A model generated the notes under the pieces. The model saw nothing but the letters and a program-made list of their open reading frames with translations, did no database searches and was not told the origin of the DNA. The position numbers and the translations under genes were made by a program. Below are positions 17,022-25,990 of a stretch of 64,000 bases of DNA, in pieces. Every line of letters starts with the position of its first letter. Position 1 is the stretch's first letter. This DNA is from Streptomyces sp. NBC_01314 (GTDB lineage Bacteria; Actinomycetota; Actinomycetes; Streptomycetales; Streptomycetaceae). Where the stretch lies: the NCBI RefSeq assembly GCF_041435215.1, contig NZ_CP108394.1, positions 5,766,001 to 5,830,000 of the forward strand, in the 5' to 3' direction.

Positions 17022-17118
17022 GCGCGGTTCCCCGCGCCCCTGAGGGCCTACGGCCCTTTCGGGCCGACCAGGCACGGGGCGCGGCCCCTGCTTTCTCAGG
17101 GGGGCGGGGAACCGTGCG
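17022..17118. terminator. Dispersed element copy B in inverted form; likely bidirectional terminator
   Basis: The 20-bp motif gcgcggttccccgcgcccct at 17022-17041 is followed by gag and, about 55 bp on, by its near reverse complement (ctcaggggggcggggaaccg, from about 17095). The arms can fold into a long imperfect hairpin. It lies between the convergent citG-like and pepP genes, where a two-way terminator is expected. Confidence 0.65.
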
Positions 17119-17156
17119 GCCGGCCCCGCTCACCCGCGGCCGAACACGTACCCGCC

Positions 17157-18635
17157 CTACTCCCGGGCACCCTTCAACGCAGCCATCCACGCCTCGACCT
17201 CGTCGGAGCGGCGAGGCAGTCCGGCGCTCAGGTTCCGGTTGCCGTCGTCCGTCACCAGGATGTCGTCCTCGATCCGGACGCCGATGCCCCGGTACTCCTC
17301 GGGGACGGTGAGGTCGTCGGCCTGGAAGTAGAGGCCGGGCTCGACCGTCAGCACCATCCCCGGCTCCAACGTCCCGTCGACGTACGACTCGACGCGTGCG
17401 GCGGCGCAGTCGTGGACATCCATGCCGAGCATGTGGCCCGTGCCGTGCAGGGTCCAGCGGCGCTGGAGGCCCAGCTCCAGGACCCGCTCCACCGGGCCCT
17501 CGACGAGCCCCCACTCGACCAGCCGTTCGGCCAGTACGTGCTGCGCGGCGTCGTGGAAGTCGCGGTACTTGCCGCCGGGCCGCACGGCGCCGATACCGGC
17601 CTCCTGGGCGTCGTACACGGCGTCGTAGATCTTCTTCTGGATCTCGCTGAACGCGCCGTTGACCGGCAGGGTGCGGGTGACGTCGGCCGTGTAGTACGTG
17701 TGCGTCTCGACGCCCGCGTCCAGCAGGAGGAGGTCGCCGGAGCGGACCGGCCCGTCGTTGCGGACCCAGTGCAGCGTGGTGGCGTGCGGGCCGGCGGCGC
17801 AGATGGAGCCGTAGCCGACATCGTTGCCCTCGACCCGGGCGCGCAGGAAGAACGTTCCCTCGATGTAGCGCTCCGAGGTGGCCTCGGCCTTGTCCAGCAC
17901 CCGGACGACGTCCTCGAAGCCGCGCACGGTCGAGTCGACCGCCTTCTGCAGCTCGCCGATCTCGAACCCGTCCTTGACCAGCCGGGCCTCGGAGAGGAAG
18001 ACCCGCAGCTCGTCGTCGCGCTCGGCGGTGACCTTGTCGGTGAGCGCCGCCTCGACGCCGGCGTCGTACCCGCGTACGACCCGCACCGGGCCGGTGGCCT
18101 CGCGGAGCCTGTCGGCGAGTTCGCGCACGTCGCCGGCGGGGATGCCGTACAGCTTCGCCGACTCGGTCAGCGAGTGGCGCCGCCCGACCCACAGCTCGCC
18201 CTGGCCGGAGAGCCAGAACTCGCCGTTCTCCCGGTCGGAGCGCGGCAGGAGGTAGATCGTCGCCTCGTGGCCGTCGGCCACCGGCTCCAGGACCAGGACG
18301 CCGTCCTCCGTCTGGTTGCCGGTGAGGTACGCGTACTCGACCGACGCCCGGAAGGGGTACTCGGTGTCGTTCGAGCGGGTCTTCAGGTTGCCCGAGGGGA
18401 TCACCAGGCGGTCGCCCGGGAAGCGCGCCGAGAGCGCGGCGCGGCGGGCGGCGGTCTCGGCGGCCTGCGCGATCGGCTCCAGGCCGTGCAGCTCGGTGTC
18501 GGCCCAACCCGACTTCATGCTCTCGGCCAGCTCGTCGGACACGCCCGGGTACAGGCCGTTCTTGCGCTGCTTGATCGGCTCCTCGGCTTCGGTCGCCTCG
18601 GTCTCCGGGGTCGCCGGCTCGAGCTCGTCCGCCAC
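17157..18635 (-). CDS. pepP: Xaa-Pro aminopeptidase (aminopeptidase P family, M24)
   Basis: Cytosolic metallopeptidase removing N-terminal residues before proline. An N-terminal AMP_N domain (FPGDRLVIPSGNLKTRSNDTEY) precedes the pita-bread catalytic domain with the five metal ligands: Asp in LLLLDAGVETHTYYTADVTRT (two Asp), His in LHGTGHMLGMDVHD, Glu in LTVEPGLYF and Glu in GVRIEDDILV. Start choice: AGGAGG abuts an ATG at 18641 with zero spacing, whereas the in-frame GTG at 18635 lies six bases after it, so GTG is preferred; the difference is two residues. Length about 492 is normal. A TAnnnT motif (TACGAT, about 18674 on the minus strand) may be its -10. Confidence 0.93.
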   Translation of the reverse strand: MADELEPATPETEATEAEEPIKQRKNGLYPGVSDELAESMKSGWADTELHGLEPIAQAAETAARRAALSARFPGDRLVIPSGNLKTRSNDTEYPFRASVEYAYLTGNQTEDGVLVLEPVADGHEATIYLLPRSDRENGEFWLSGQGELWVGRRHSLTESAKLYGIPAGDVRELADRLREATGPVRVVRGYDAGVEAALTDKVTAERDDELRVFLSEARLVKDGFEIGELQKAVDSTVRGFEDVVRVLDKAEATSERYIEGTFFLRARVEGNDVGYGSICAAGPHATTLHWVRNDGPVRSGDLLLLDAGVETHTYYTADVTRTLPVNGAFSEIQKKIYDAVYDAQEAGIGAVRPGGKYRDFHDAAQHVLAERLVEWGLVEGPVERVLELGLQRRWTLHGTGHMLGMDVHDCAAARVESYVDGTLEPGMVLTVEPGLYFQADDLTVPEEYRGIGVRIEDDILVTDDGNRNLSAGLPRRSDEVEAWMAALKGARE

Positions 18636-18986
18636 GGTCATCCTCCTAGGTACGGCACTGGACCGCGTCCATCGTACGGTCGTACCGAAGGGGACACGGG
18701 GCCCCCGAAGCACCTCTCACGACGGGTCACCGAGCCCTCACGGGAAGCAGCCGAGACGACCCGGCCCCCCAGCCCTCGGCACGCGAGGAAACCACCACGC
18801 ACGCCTCGGCGTGCACAGGGCTGCCGACGCCGGGCGGGCCGACCCACGGTGGCCACGACACCCGGCTCAACGACGCACAGTTCAACGACGCACGGCACGG
18901 CGACGTACGGCAGGCGACGCAGGGCGGACGGTGTGCGGCGCTCGCGGCGCCGGGCTCGGGCGGTCCGCGGCGCTCGGCCACCGGCC
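18636..18986. other. Intergenic region upstream of pepP
   Basis: About 345 bp between the phosphatase stop and pepP. It contains the pepP ribosome-binding site, a likely promoter, and short inverted repeats such as gtacggtcgtac. I see no gene. Confidence 0.5.
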
Positions 18987-20447
18987 CTACTCGAACCGTA
19001 CCGCCAGCAGCACCACGTCCTCCGTGCCGTCGGCCTCGTCGATTCGGTCCGGCAGGACGGTGCGCAGGACGTGGTCGGCGACGGCGCCGGGGTCGGTGCG
19101 CAGGGGCCGGGGGACGCAGGCCGCGGCCGCGTGGAGGCGGGCGAAGGCGCGGTCGACGGGTTCGCCGGTGTGCTGGAGGAGGCCGTCGGTGTAGAGCAGG
19201 ACGGTTTCTCCTCGCTCGGCGGTCAGCTCGACGCTCGGTGCCTCCCAGCAGGCGAGCATGCCGAGCGGTGCCGACAGGGACGTCTCCACGAACTCGGTGC
19301 GCCGCTCGCCGATCACCAGCGGCGGGCTGTGCCCGGCCCCGGCCAGCGTGATCCTGCGCAGCGCGGGCTCGACGTAGGCGAAGAGCGCGGTGGCGGAGCG
19401 GGCGGGCTCGGTCAGGCGCAGCAACAGCTCCAGGTCGGAGAGGACGGCGACGGGGTCCTCGCCCTCCATCACGGCGTACGCCCGCAGTGAGGCCCGCAGC
19501 CGCCCCATCGCGGCGATCGCGCTGGGCCCCGACCCTGTGACCGAGCCGACCGAGAGGCCGAGCGCGGCGTCCGGGAGCGGCAGCGCGTCGTACCAGTCGC
19601 CGCCGCCGCGCGGTCCGGTGCGGTGCCGGGCGGCGAGCTGGACGCCGGCGACACGGGGCAGCCGGGAGGGGAGCAGTTCCTCGGCGATGGTCGCCATGCA
19701 CGTGCGCGTGCGCTCGACCTCGACGAGCCGGGCCAGATGCTCGGCCGCGTACCGCGTGTACAGCCCGGCGAGGTGCCGCTGCCGCTCGACCGGCTCCGCG
19801 GGCTCGTCGTACAGCCAGACGGCGGCGCCGATCGGCGCGGCTCCCTCGGCGGACAGGGGGAGCGCGTAGCTCGCCGCGTATCCGAGCCGGGCGGCGACCT
19901 CGCGGTGGCGGGGGTCGAGGCCGTCCTCGGCGAACAGGTCGGGCTGGGCGATCTCGCCGTCACCGCCCGGCAGCCCGTCGAGGATGCGGCCGTAGGGCAA
20001 GGAGCTGCGCGGCACGGTCTCGATGTGGCCGAGGTCGGCGCGGCCGAGGCCGAGGCCGATGGTGGTGTCCGGACCGAGGCCGTCGCCCGGTTCCAGGACG
20101 ACGAGACCGCGGCGGGCGCCGACCAGGGCGGCTCCGGCGTGCAGGGTTTCCTTCAGCGCGCTGTCGAGTGAGTCCGTGCGTGTCAGGCGTTCGGTGAGTT
20201 CGTGCAGCGTCGTGAGATCCGAGACCCAGCCCGCGAGTCTGTCCTGCAGAACGGCCTCGGGAGCGGTGCCCGGTCCTGCGGCTGGAGGGGCCGATGGGGT
20301 GCCCGGGGCGGCGGGCGCGGGCGCGACAGTGTGTGCGGGGGAGGGAACCGTTGAATCGATTCCAGCCACTTTCGGAGGGTGAGGGGCGTTCATGGTTTCC
20401 GGCTTTCCGACCGGTGCGTATTGCTCAAAAGCATCGCAAACCCCCAT
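18987..20447 (-). CDS. GAF-SpoIIE (PP2C-type) protein phosphatase
   Basis: Serine phosphatase of the SpoIIE/RsbU type, which dephosphorylates anti-anti-sigma factors in partner switching. An Ala/Pro-rich N-terminus is followed by a GAF-like sensor region (about residues 90-240) and the PP2C domain (GGDWYDALPL, TGSGPSAIAAMGRLR, AGAGHSPPLV, LLYTDGLLQ, EDVVLLAVRF). The start is ambiguous: ATG at 20447 has GGAG nine bases upstream and is chosen; ATG at 20393 would shorten the protein by 18 residues, and the frame is open to 20561. GC at third positions is unusually low through the first codons of any choice. The partner kinase could be either RsbW-like protein in this window or elsewhere. Confidence 0.85.
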   Translation of the reverse strand: MGVCDAFEQYAPVGKPETMNAPHPPKVAGIDSTVPSPAHTVAPAPAAPGTPSAPPAAGPGTAPEAVLQDRLAGWVSDLTTLHELTERLTRTDSLDSALKETLHAGAALVGARRGLVVLEPGDGLGPDTTIGLGLGRADLGHIETVPRSSLPYGRILDGLPGGDGEIAQPDLFAEDGLDPRHREVAARLGYAASYALPLSAEGAAPIGAAVWLYDEPAEPVERQRHLAGLYTRYAAEHLARLVEVERTRTCMATIAEELLPSRLPRVAGVQLAARHRTGPRGGGDWYDALPLPDAALGLSVGSVTGSGPSAIAAMGRLRASLRAYAVMEGEDPVAVLSDLELLLRLTEPARSATALFAYVEPALRRITLAGAGHSPPLVIGERRTEFVETSLSAPLGMLACWEAPSVELTAERGETVLLYTDGLLQHTGEPVDRAFARLHAAAACVPRPLRTDPGAVADHVLRTVLPDRIDEADGTEDVVLLAVRFE

Positions 20448-21023
20448 GTCATTCTGCTCCGCTAGCAGTCTCTCCACATGTACACGCACTCGTGATGAGA
20501 TGTCCAGTATTGTCCTGCTGGGATATCTGGTGTCCGTGCGGCGCTGTTGGACACCTGTCAACTTCTTGTCCAGTCCTTTGGAAACACCAAAGTTGACTTA
20601 AAACTGTTGTGGTGAACGGTGTATTGAGGTCGACTGGCCTTGTTCAACAGAGCGTCACAGCGGTCGTGATGGGTACGTACTCGGTGAAGACCAGGGGCGG
20701 CGGAGGCCTCCCGGAACCTGGCGACGGAACCGGGCGTCCTATCCACCGACGACCGAGCCCCATCCTCCCGTGGCGGAGGCGGCGAGCACATGCGGGACAG
20801 CAAAACGCCAGGCGCCGCCACCCCTACGCCATGCCCATGCTTTTGACAGACGCAAGTCGACGCAAGCGAGGGACGCGGACGTAACCGAGCTCGGCCCGCA
20901 GGGGTTCCCCTTGTCCGCGACAGGGGTGTGATGCGCCAGCAGGTACGCACAGTGCAGTGAACGACACATGTTGTGATGTGACCCACGGTGTTGCCATGCG
21001 TGCAACGGAAAGGACGAGCGCTC
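20448..21023. other. Divergent intergenic region
   Basis: Noticeably lower GC at 20448-20640, as expected for divergent promoters of the phosphatase and the prim-pol-like gene. A spaced inverted repeat (next entry) lies here. A weak hairpin cctcc-cgtgg-cggagg occurs near 20764. No gene is supported. Confidence 0.5.
20557..20597. promoter_or_regulatory. Spaced inverted repeat GTCAACTT...AAGTTGAC
   Basis: Perfect 8-bp arms GTCAACTT (20557-20564) and AAGTTGAC (20590-20597) separated by 25 bp, in the AT-richer upstream region of the phosphatase gene. It could be a two-half-site operator or an RNA hairpin. No regulator can be assigned. Confidence 0.35.
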
Positions 21024-21689
21024 ATGCGCGAGATCCCCGGAAAGCGACGCAGGCTCCTGTCCAGGCGCAACGGCGGGAGGCCCGAGCTTCTTGAGCAGGC
21101 CCTGACGTTCGCGACGGAATGGCAGTGGCCCGTACTCCCGGGGGTGGCGCCGGATCCGCAGGGGCGTGCCCGCTGCGGATGCCCGGACCCGGAGTGCGTG
21201 GTGCCCGGCGCTCACCCCTTCGACCCCGGCCTGCTGGCCGCCACCACCGACGAGCGCATGGTCCGCTGGTGGTGGGGCAACCGGCCGACGGCACCGATCG
21301 TGCTGGCCACCGGCGGCGCCGCCCCCTGCGCGGTGAGCCTGCCGGCCCTGGCCGCCTCCCGTGCCCTCGCCGCGCTCGACCGCACCGGCATGCGCCTCGG
21401 CCCCGTGGTCGCGGCCCCGCACCGCTGGGCGATCCTCGTCGCGCCGTACTCCATGGAGCAGTTGGGCGAGCTGCTCTACGCCAAGGACTTCGTCCCCGGC
21501 TCGCTCCGCTTCCACAGCGAGGGCGGCTATCTGGCCCTGCCCCCCTCCGAGACCGGCCACGGCATGATCCGCTGGGAGCGGGCACCGCTGCCCGGTTCGG
21601 CCGAGCCGTGGGTGCCCGACGTCGAGGCGGTCGTGGACGCGGTCGTCGACGCCCTCACTCGTACGGGTGTGAGCGCGCCCGAGTTCTGA
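21024..21689 (+). CDS. Bifunctional primase/polymerase N-terminal (prim-pol) domain-like protein
   Basis: Short protein with similarity to the prim-pol N-terminal domain family (221 residues). Recognisable features: ALTFATEWQWPVLPGVAP near residue 25 (the ALAYA..GWPVFPL opening of the family), CGCPDPECVVPGAHPFDPG with a Cys/His pattern, DERMVRWWWGNRPTAPIVLATG (W...P..N.G.A.G-like), and FVPGSLRFHSEGGYLALPPSETGHG (the GG.Y...PPS element). The usual catalytic acidic residues (DxD/DVD) are not evident; the matching position reads PCAVSL. It may therefore be an inactive or regulatory relative. Start ATG at 21024 follows ggaaaggacgag. It stands alone between a divergent promoter and a secreted protein gene. 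Confidence 0.7.
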   Translation: MREIPGKRRRLLSRRNGGRPELLEQALTFATEWQWPVLPGVAPDPQGRARCGCPDPECVVPGAHPFDPGLLAATTDERMVRWWWGNRPTAPIVLATGGAAPCAVSLPALAASRALAALDRTGMRLGPVVAAPHRWAILVAPYSMEQLGELLYAKDFVPGSLRFHSEGGYLALPPSETGHGMIRWERAPLPGSAEPWVPDVEAVVDAVVDALTRTGVSAPEF

Positions 21690-21744
21690 GCCCGCCCGGC
21701 GCGCGCGGAGCCGCGCGCCCCCGGTCGGTCGTTATCTTCCGCAC

Positions 21745-22566
21745 ATGCAGCGTTTTCCCGGGGGCCGCGGGGCCCCTCCGCGCGGCCGCCACAGCGCTCC
21801 CCCGCCCCCGAGCCGTAGAACACCCGAGCCGGCGCGCGGCGGGCCGGATCCACGCCGGCTCCGCCTCGCGGGGCTGACCGCCGCGGTCGCGGTCGCGCTG
21901 GGTCTCCCCCTCGCCGCCTCCGCCGGCCCGCTCGACGTACATACGTCCGAACGTGCCCCCACTTCCGAACATGCTCTCCCTGCCGAGCCGGACCGTGCCG
22001 TCGACCGCGCCGGTGAGGCCGTCGGACCCGGAGGCGGGCCCGACGAGCGGGCGGGCGGGGTCGGTGAGGCCGCCGAGAAGTCCTCCGGGCGCGTCGATCC
22101 GAAGGCGGGTGGGACGGGCGGACCGGACGGGCGGACGACGGGCGGCGCCGACGCGGAGGACGCCGCGGCGGACACCGCGGAGGATGATGCCGCGCGCTCC
22201 TCGCGTCCTCTGCTGGGCCTCGGACTCGCCACCGCCGCCCGCTGCGGCCCCGAACTCACCTCCCCCGACGGCATCGAGGCGCAGACGTGTGTCCTCACGC
22301 AGGGCGACCAGACCTGGGCCCGCACGTACTACCGCAACGCCACCGGGCGGGAACTCGTCGCGGTCCTCAGCATGATGGCGCCCGGCGGGCACACCGTACG
22401 GATGCACTGTGCCGTGGGCGCACACGACGAGCCTGGGGCGTGCGAGACGCCCAGGGGGCGTACGCGGGGCGTGGCGGGGGCGTACGCGGCCGTGGCGGAG
22501 TTCGCGGCACCGGACGGCGGTGGGCCGCTGTTGCTGCGCTCAGGGAGTAACTCAGGCCGCTCGTAA
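21745..22566 (+). CDS. Secreted hypothetical protein
   Basis: No family recognised. The 273-residue protein has a long Arg/Pro-rich N-terminus, a hydrophobic signal segment (about residues 40-58, LAGLTAAVAVALGLPLAASA) and a low-complexity Gly/Ala/Glu/Asp-rich middle. A compact C-terminal region (about 155-255) has four cysteines (AARCGPEL, AQTCVLT, MHCAVG, GACETP) that could form two disulfides. The start ATG at 21745 precedes the signal sequence. It follows the prim-pol-like gene by 55 bp and converges with the DUF5926 gene. Confidence 0.7.
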   Translation: MQRFPGGRGAPPRGRHSAPPPPSRRTPEPARGGPDPRRLRLAGLTAAVAVALGLPLAASAGPLDVHTSERAPTSEHALPAEPDRAVDRAGEAVGPGGGPDERAGGVGEAAEKSSGRVDPKAGGTGGPDGRTTGGADAEDAAADTAEDDAARSSRPLLGLGLATAARCGPELTSPDGIEAQTCVLTQGDQTWARTYYRNATGRELVAVLSMMAPGGHTVRMHCAVGAHDEPGACETPRGRTRGVAGAYAAVAEFAAPDGGGPLLLRSGSNSGRS

Positions 22567-22628
22567 GGGCGTTGACGCCGAGCGGGATCGGTACGGCGGA
22601 GGCGCTCCGGATCCCGGGCATGAAAAGA

Positions 22629-22666
22629 CCCGGTTGCTGGCGACGGGGGATGCACCAGCAACCGGG
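22629..22666. terminator. Perfect 12-bp stem hairpin between convergent genes
   Basis: cccggttgctgg (22629-22640) pairs perfectly with ccagcaaccggg (22655-22666) across a 14-nt loop. It lies between convergent genes, so it is probably a two-way terminator; there is no T-run, as is common in high-GC organisms. Confidence 0.75.
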
Positions 22667-22821
22667 CTAATGAAACCGTAACAAGAGATCGGCGCTTCGC
22701 AAATTCGATCTCGGCTATTCGGACACGAATTTGCCTGTTACGTAGGGGAGTTGTGACAGGAGTCACCACATCTCGAACGCACTTGATCAACTGACCGTCA
22801 GGTCAGCCCCGGCACGCACGG

Positions 22822-23811
22822 TCAGCTGAGCGTGACCTGCCGGTTGGTGAGCCCGCCGCGCGCCCGGCGCTCGTCGGGGGTGAGCGGGGACTCGTCGGCC
22901 AGGGCGGTGGCGAGCCGCTCGGCGAACTCGGCCGCCGGCTTCTCGATGTCGTCCGCGCCGATTCCGCTGGGGAGGTCCCAGACCGGCACGGTGAGGCCGT
23001 GAGCACGGAAGGAGCCGACCAGACGGGTGCCCTCGCCGAGGCTGGAGCGCCCCGCCGCGTGCAGCCGGGCGAGAGCGTCCAGAAGCCGCTCCTCGGCGTG
23101 CGGCATGACCCATCGCAAATGGTTCTTCTCGGGGGTCTCGCACCAGTACGCCGCGTCGACGCCCGCGAGCTTCACAGTCGGGATCGCCGCGGAGTTGGCC
23201 CGCTCCAGGGAGGCGGTCACCTCCGGGGTCGTGTTCTCCGTGTCCGGGACCCAGAACTCGAAGCCCGTGTGCACAACTGGCTCGAACTCACCTTCGGGGT
23301 CGAGCAGGTCCTGCAGGCGCGGACCGTCGGCCGGGGCGCGCCGGCCCTGAACCGGAGTGCCCGGCTCGGCGACGAGGGCACGCCGGAGGGTGTCGGCGAG
23401 GTCGCGGCTGATGTCGCCGGACGCCGTGTCGTTCTGCAGGCCCAGCAGGACCGTCCCGTCGTCGCGGCGCAGCGCGGGCCACGCCATGGGCAGGACGGTG
23501 GCGAGCGTCACCGACGGGACGCCCTCGGGGAGCGCGTCCTTCAGCTTCAGCTCGACGGTGGCGGCGGGCACCAGCTCGCGCAGCGCGATCCAGTCGCCCT
23601 CGCCCGGCAGGCCCTCGAAGGGGCGCTGCACCAGCTCGGTCACCGCATGGGCGGCGGCCCGGCCGTGACAGGCCTTGTAGCGGCGGCCGCTGCCACAGGG
23701 GCATTGCTCGCGCGCGCCGACAACCGGAACCTGCCCATCGGCGCCTGCGGCACCGACTCCGCCGGTGCCCTGCGGGCGCTTGGCCTTCGTTTGGGGTCGC
23801 TTCTTGGCCAT
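22822..23811 (-). CDS. DUF5926 family protein with SEC-C zinc motif
   Basis: Conserved actinobacterial protein of unknown function. The 329 residues begin with a basic stretch MAKKRPQTKAKRPQ, then a SEC-C type zinc-binding motif (REQCPCGSGRRYKACHG, about residues 38-54), the same small domain that lets SecA bind SecB and ribosomes. A long alpha/beta region follows without recognisable catalytic motifs. The start ATG at 23811 is preceded by purines and gives the conserved MAKKR N-terminus; an upstream ATG at 23895 is less likely. It is probably monocistronic. Confidence 0.85.
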   Translation of the reverse strand: MAKKRPQTKAKRPQGTGGVGAAGADGQVPVVGAREQCPCGSGRRYKACHGRAAAHAVTELVQRPFEGLPGEGDWIALRELVPAATVELKLKDALPEGVPSVTLATVLPMAWPALRRDDGTVLLGLQNDTASGDISRDLADTLRRALVAEPGTPVQGRRAPADGPRLQDLLDPEGEFEPVVHTGFEFWVPDTENTTPEVTASLERANSAAIPTVKLAGVDAAYWCETPEKNHLRWVMPHAEERLLDALARLHAAGRSSLGEGTRLVGSFRAHGLTVPVWDLPSGIGADDIEKPAAEFAERLATALADESPLTPDERRARGGLTNRQVTLS

Positions 23812-23962
23812 CGTGGGTGTCTCCCGATCACGGCTCGTCTCGTACTCGCGCGAGCCTAGCCGCTCGTACGACGCCCGACGGGACCCTGTGGACAACGCAC
23901 CGAGTCGTCCGGGAACCGGTGGTTCAGGCCAGGTTGTACCCGCCTGGCCGCCGCCCGGTGGG

Positions 23963-24505
23963 TCAGTCCATGTCCTCGAACGCGTCCGCGAAGTCCAGGT
24001 CGGGAACGGTGGAGACCGAGGGAGCGACGACGCGGCCGGCGAAGTCCTCCCTGCGGTGGGCGCGGTAGAAGTCGTCCTGGACGACGACCCACACCGTGAC
24101 CTCGCCGCGGGCGTCGTTGCGCACGCCCCAGTCGTCGGCCAGTGCCGTGACGATGTTCAGCCCGCGGCCGCCGTGTGCGGTGACCGAGGGCGTGGACGGA
24201 AGCGGGCGGGTCGGACCACCGCCGTCCGTCACCTCGACCGTGAGCCGCCCGGTGGGATCCATGCGCCAGGCGCAGCGCACATCACCGTCACCCGCGAGTG
24301 CGTCACCCAGCGGCCTGCCGTGTTTGCAGGCATTGCTGAGCAGTTCGGAAAGGATCAGTAGGGCGTCGTCGATGACCGCTTCCGCCACTCCACCGTCGCG
24401 CAACTGATCGCGTACCCGGTGCCTCGCTTCACCCACGCCCGCAGGGCCATGGGGTACGGCCATGCTCGACGACGTGGGCACCTCCTGTGCCACCACCAAC
24501 GCCAC
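23963..24505 (-). CDS. RsbW-like ATP-binding regulatory protein
   Basis: HATPase_c_2 family protein of about 180 residues, comparable to the one at 5890. Motifs: LLILSELLSNACKHG (N-box), VEVTDGGGPTRPLP (G1-like), HGGRGLNIVTALADDWG (G2-like), ending in an acidic tail FADAFEDMD. Start GTG at 24505 is chosen because AAGGAGG lies seven bases upstream; an ATG further in (SSSMAVPH) would lose that site. Its role as an anti-sigma factor or anti-anti-sigma kinase is from family knowledge; no partner gene is adjacent. Confidence 0.85.
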   Translation of the reverse strand: MALVVAQEVPTSSSMAVPHGPAGVGEARHRVRDQLRDGGVAEAVIDDALLILSELLSNACKHGRPLGDALAGDGDVRCAWRMDPTGRLTVEVTDGGGPTRPLPSTPSVTAHGGRGLNIVTALADDWGVRNDARGEVTVWVVVQDDFYRAHRREDFAGRVVAPSVSTVPDLDFADAFEDMD

Positions 24506-24927
24506 CCCCGAGACCTCCTTCGCCCCACGCCACGGTGTGAATGCCCCATTGGACTGGACTGGAAACCGGCCGGAACACGTGCTCTGACGCACTCACAACA
24601 ATCGAATACGGACCGAACGCGCCGGTGTACCCCCCGTAGTCGACTGGCTGAATTTCGTCCCCGAAATGCCGACTTGTCCTCAGGTGTGGTCCGGCCGTCT
24701 TGGCGGAATTATTACCTCCGTCAAGGGTGGTGCGACGGCGTCGACGGGTGGCGGCGTGGTGGTCGCAGGTGTGAACAGAGGCGTGTTCGGAGCTGTCGCG
24801 GAGGACGTGTTGGAAGCTGTCGGATCGGTGTGTTCGAAGGTGTCGGAGACTGTGGGCCCGGTGGTGCTCGATGGCACCGGAGAGGGCGCCGGAGAGGGTG
24901 CCGGAGGGGGCCCTGGAGAGGGGGTCG
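24506..24927. other. Intergenic region with short GC-rich direct repeats
   Basis: The half near 24506-24660 has lower GC and should contain the kinase promoter. At about 24873-24920 there are imperfect copies of ccggagagggtg next to the GDPD stop. A 90-codon plus-strand frame at 24666 has no ribosome-binding site or family match and is not annotated. Confidence 0.45.
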
Positions 24928-25737
24928 TCAGCGACTGAGTTGGTCGAGTACCGCGCGTGGGCGGTTGGTGATGATGGCGTCGATGCCCAACTCGACGCAG
25001 AGGTCGACGTCCTGGGGCTCGTTCACGGTCCACACGTGCACCTGGTGGCCCGCGTTCTTCAGGCGCTCGATGTACGCGGGGTGGTTGCGCACGATCCGGA
25101 TCGAAGGGCCCGCGATCCGGACACCGTTCGGCAGCCGCCCGTCGCGCAGCCGGGGTGAGACGAACTGCATCAGATAGACCGTCGGCAGCGTCGGGGACGC
25201 GGTGCGGACGCGGTGCAACGAGCGCGCCGAGAAGCTCATGATCCGCACCGGCGAGTCGGCGGCCGTGTCCGGAGCGTCCAGGCCGAACCGCTTCAGCAGG
25301 ACCAGCAGCCGCTCCTCGACCTGGCCCGCCCAGCGCGTGGGGTGCTTGGTCTCGATGGCCAGCTCCACCCGGCGCCCCGCGTCGGCCACGAGTTCCAGCA
25401 GGCGCTCGAGGGTGAGGACGGAGGTGTCCGCCCGGTCCTCGGGGGTGACCTCCCAGTCGGGGGCCTCGTCGCCGTTCTTCCAGGAGCCGAAGTCCAGGGC
25501 GGCCAGGTCGGCGAGCTCCAGCGCGGAGACCGCGCCCCGGCCGTTCGACGTACGGTTGACGCGTCGGTCGTGGACACAGACGAGGTGGCCGTCCGCCGTC
25601 AGCCGGATATCGCATTCGAGGGCGTCCGCACCGTCCTCGATCGCCTTCTTGTACGCGGTCAGGGTGTGCTCGGGGGCCGCCTCGGAGGCCCCTCGGTGGG
25701 CGACGACCTGAATCGGGAGCTGTCGTACGTGGGTCAC
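24928..25737 (-). CDS. Glycerophosphodiester phosphodiesterase
   Basis: GDPD-family enzyme hydrolysing glycerophosphodiesters to glycerol 3-phosphate and an alcohol. The 269-residue TIM-barrel protein has VVAHRGASEAAPEHT (catalytic His and Arg), LECDIRLTADGHLVCVHD (metal-binding Glu/Asp and second catalytic His), VELAIETKH and VHVWTVNEP near the end. No signal peptide is seen, so it is probably cytosolic. Start GTG at 25737 gives MTHVRQLPIQVVAHRG. It is divergent from the HtrA-like gene. Confidence 0.93.
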   Translation of the reverse strand: MTHVRQLPIQVVAHRGASEAAPEHTLTAYKKAIEDGADALECDIRLTADGHLVCVHDRRVNRTSNGRGAVSALELADLAALDFGSWKNGDEAPDWEVTPEDRADTSVLTLERLLELVADAGRRVELAIETKHPTRWAGQVEERLLVLLKRFGLDAPDTAADSPVRIMSFSARSLHRVRTASPTLPTVYLMQFVSPRLRDGRLPNGVRIAGPSIRIVRNHPAYIERLKNAGHQVHVWTVNEPQDVDLCVELGIDAIITNRPRAVLDQLSR

Positions 25738-25990
25738 CGCGTCATGGTGCCACCGTGACGGGGTACGCGTGGGGGCGGTGACCGTGGACGACCGGGTTCG
25801 TACGCACAGTACGCGCCATTAGTCCAATAGATCCTATATAAGGGATGGTCCTGGACCCACAGGCACCGCTTATGGTGCCCTGACGGCTCGTGGGAAAAGC
25901 TGACCTCATACAAAACTTGCGCACAGTCCGATGTGCGATCAAGAAGAGTCGACCGCCACAAGGTGAAGCCGTGGATCGAGGAGAAAAGCT
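25738..25990. promoter_or_regulatory. Divergent promoter region of GDPD and the HtrA-like protease
   Basis: AT-rich for this genome around 25818-25845 (ctatataagg). Two inverted repeats lie toward the protease: GGCACC...GGTGCC (25862-25879) and CGCACA-GTCCGA-TGTGCG (25920-25937). Envelope-stress control of the protease is plausible, but no known box was matched. Confidence 0.45.

Noticed and set aside
24666..24938. 90-codon plus-strand frame with Gly/Val-rich product
   Set aside because: No ribosome-binding site and it overlaps the end of the GDPD gene antisense.
25862..25879. Riboswitch or heat-shock hairpin before the HtrA-like gene
   Set aside because: Only a 6-bp stem; it does not match CIRCE or HAIR elements.
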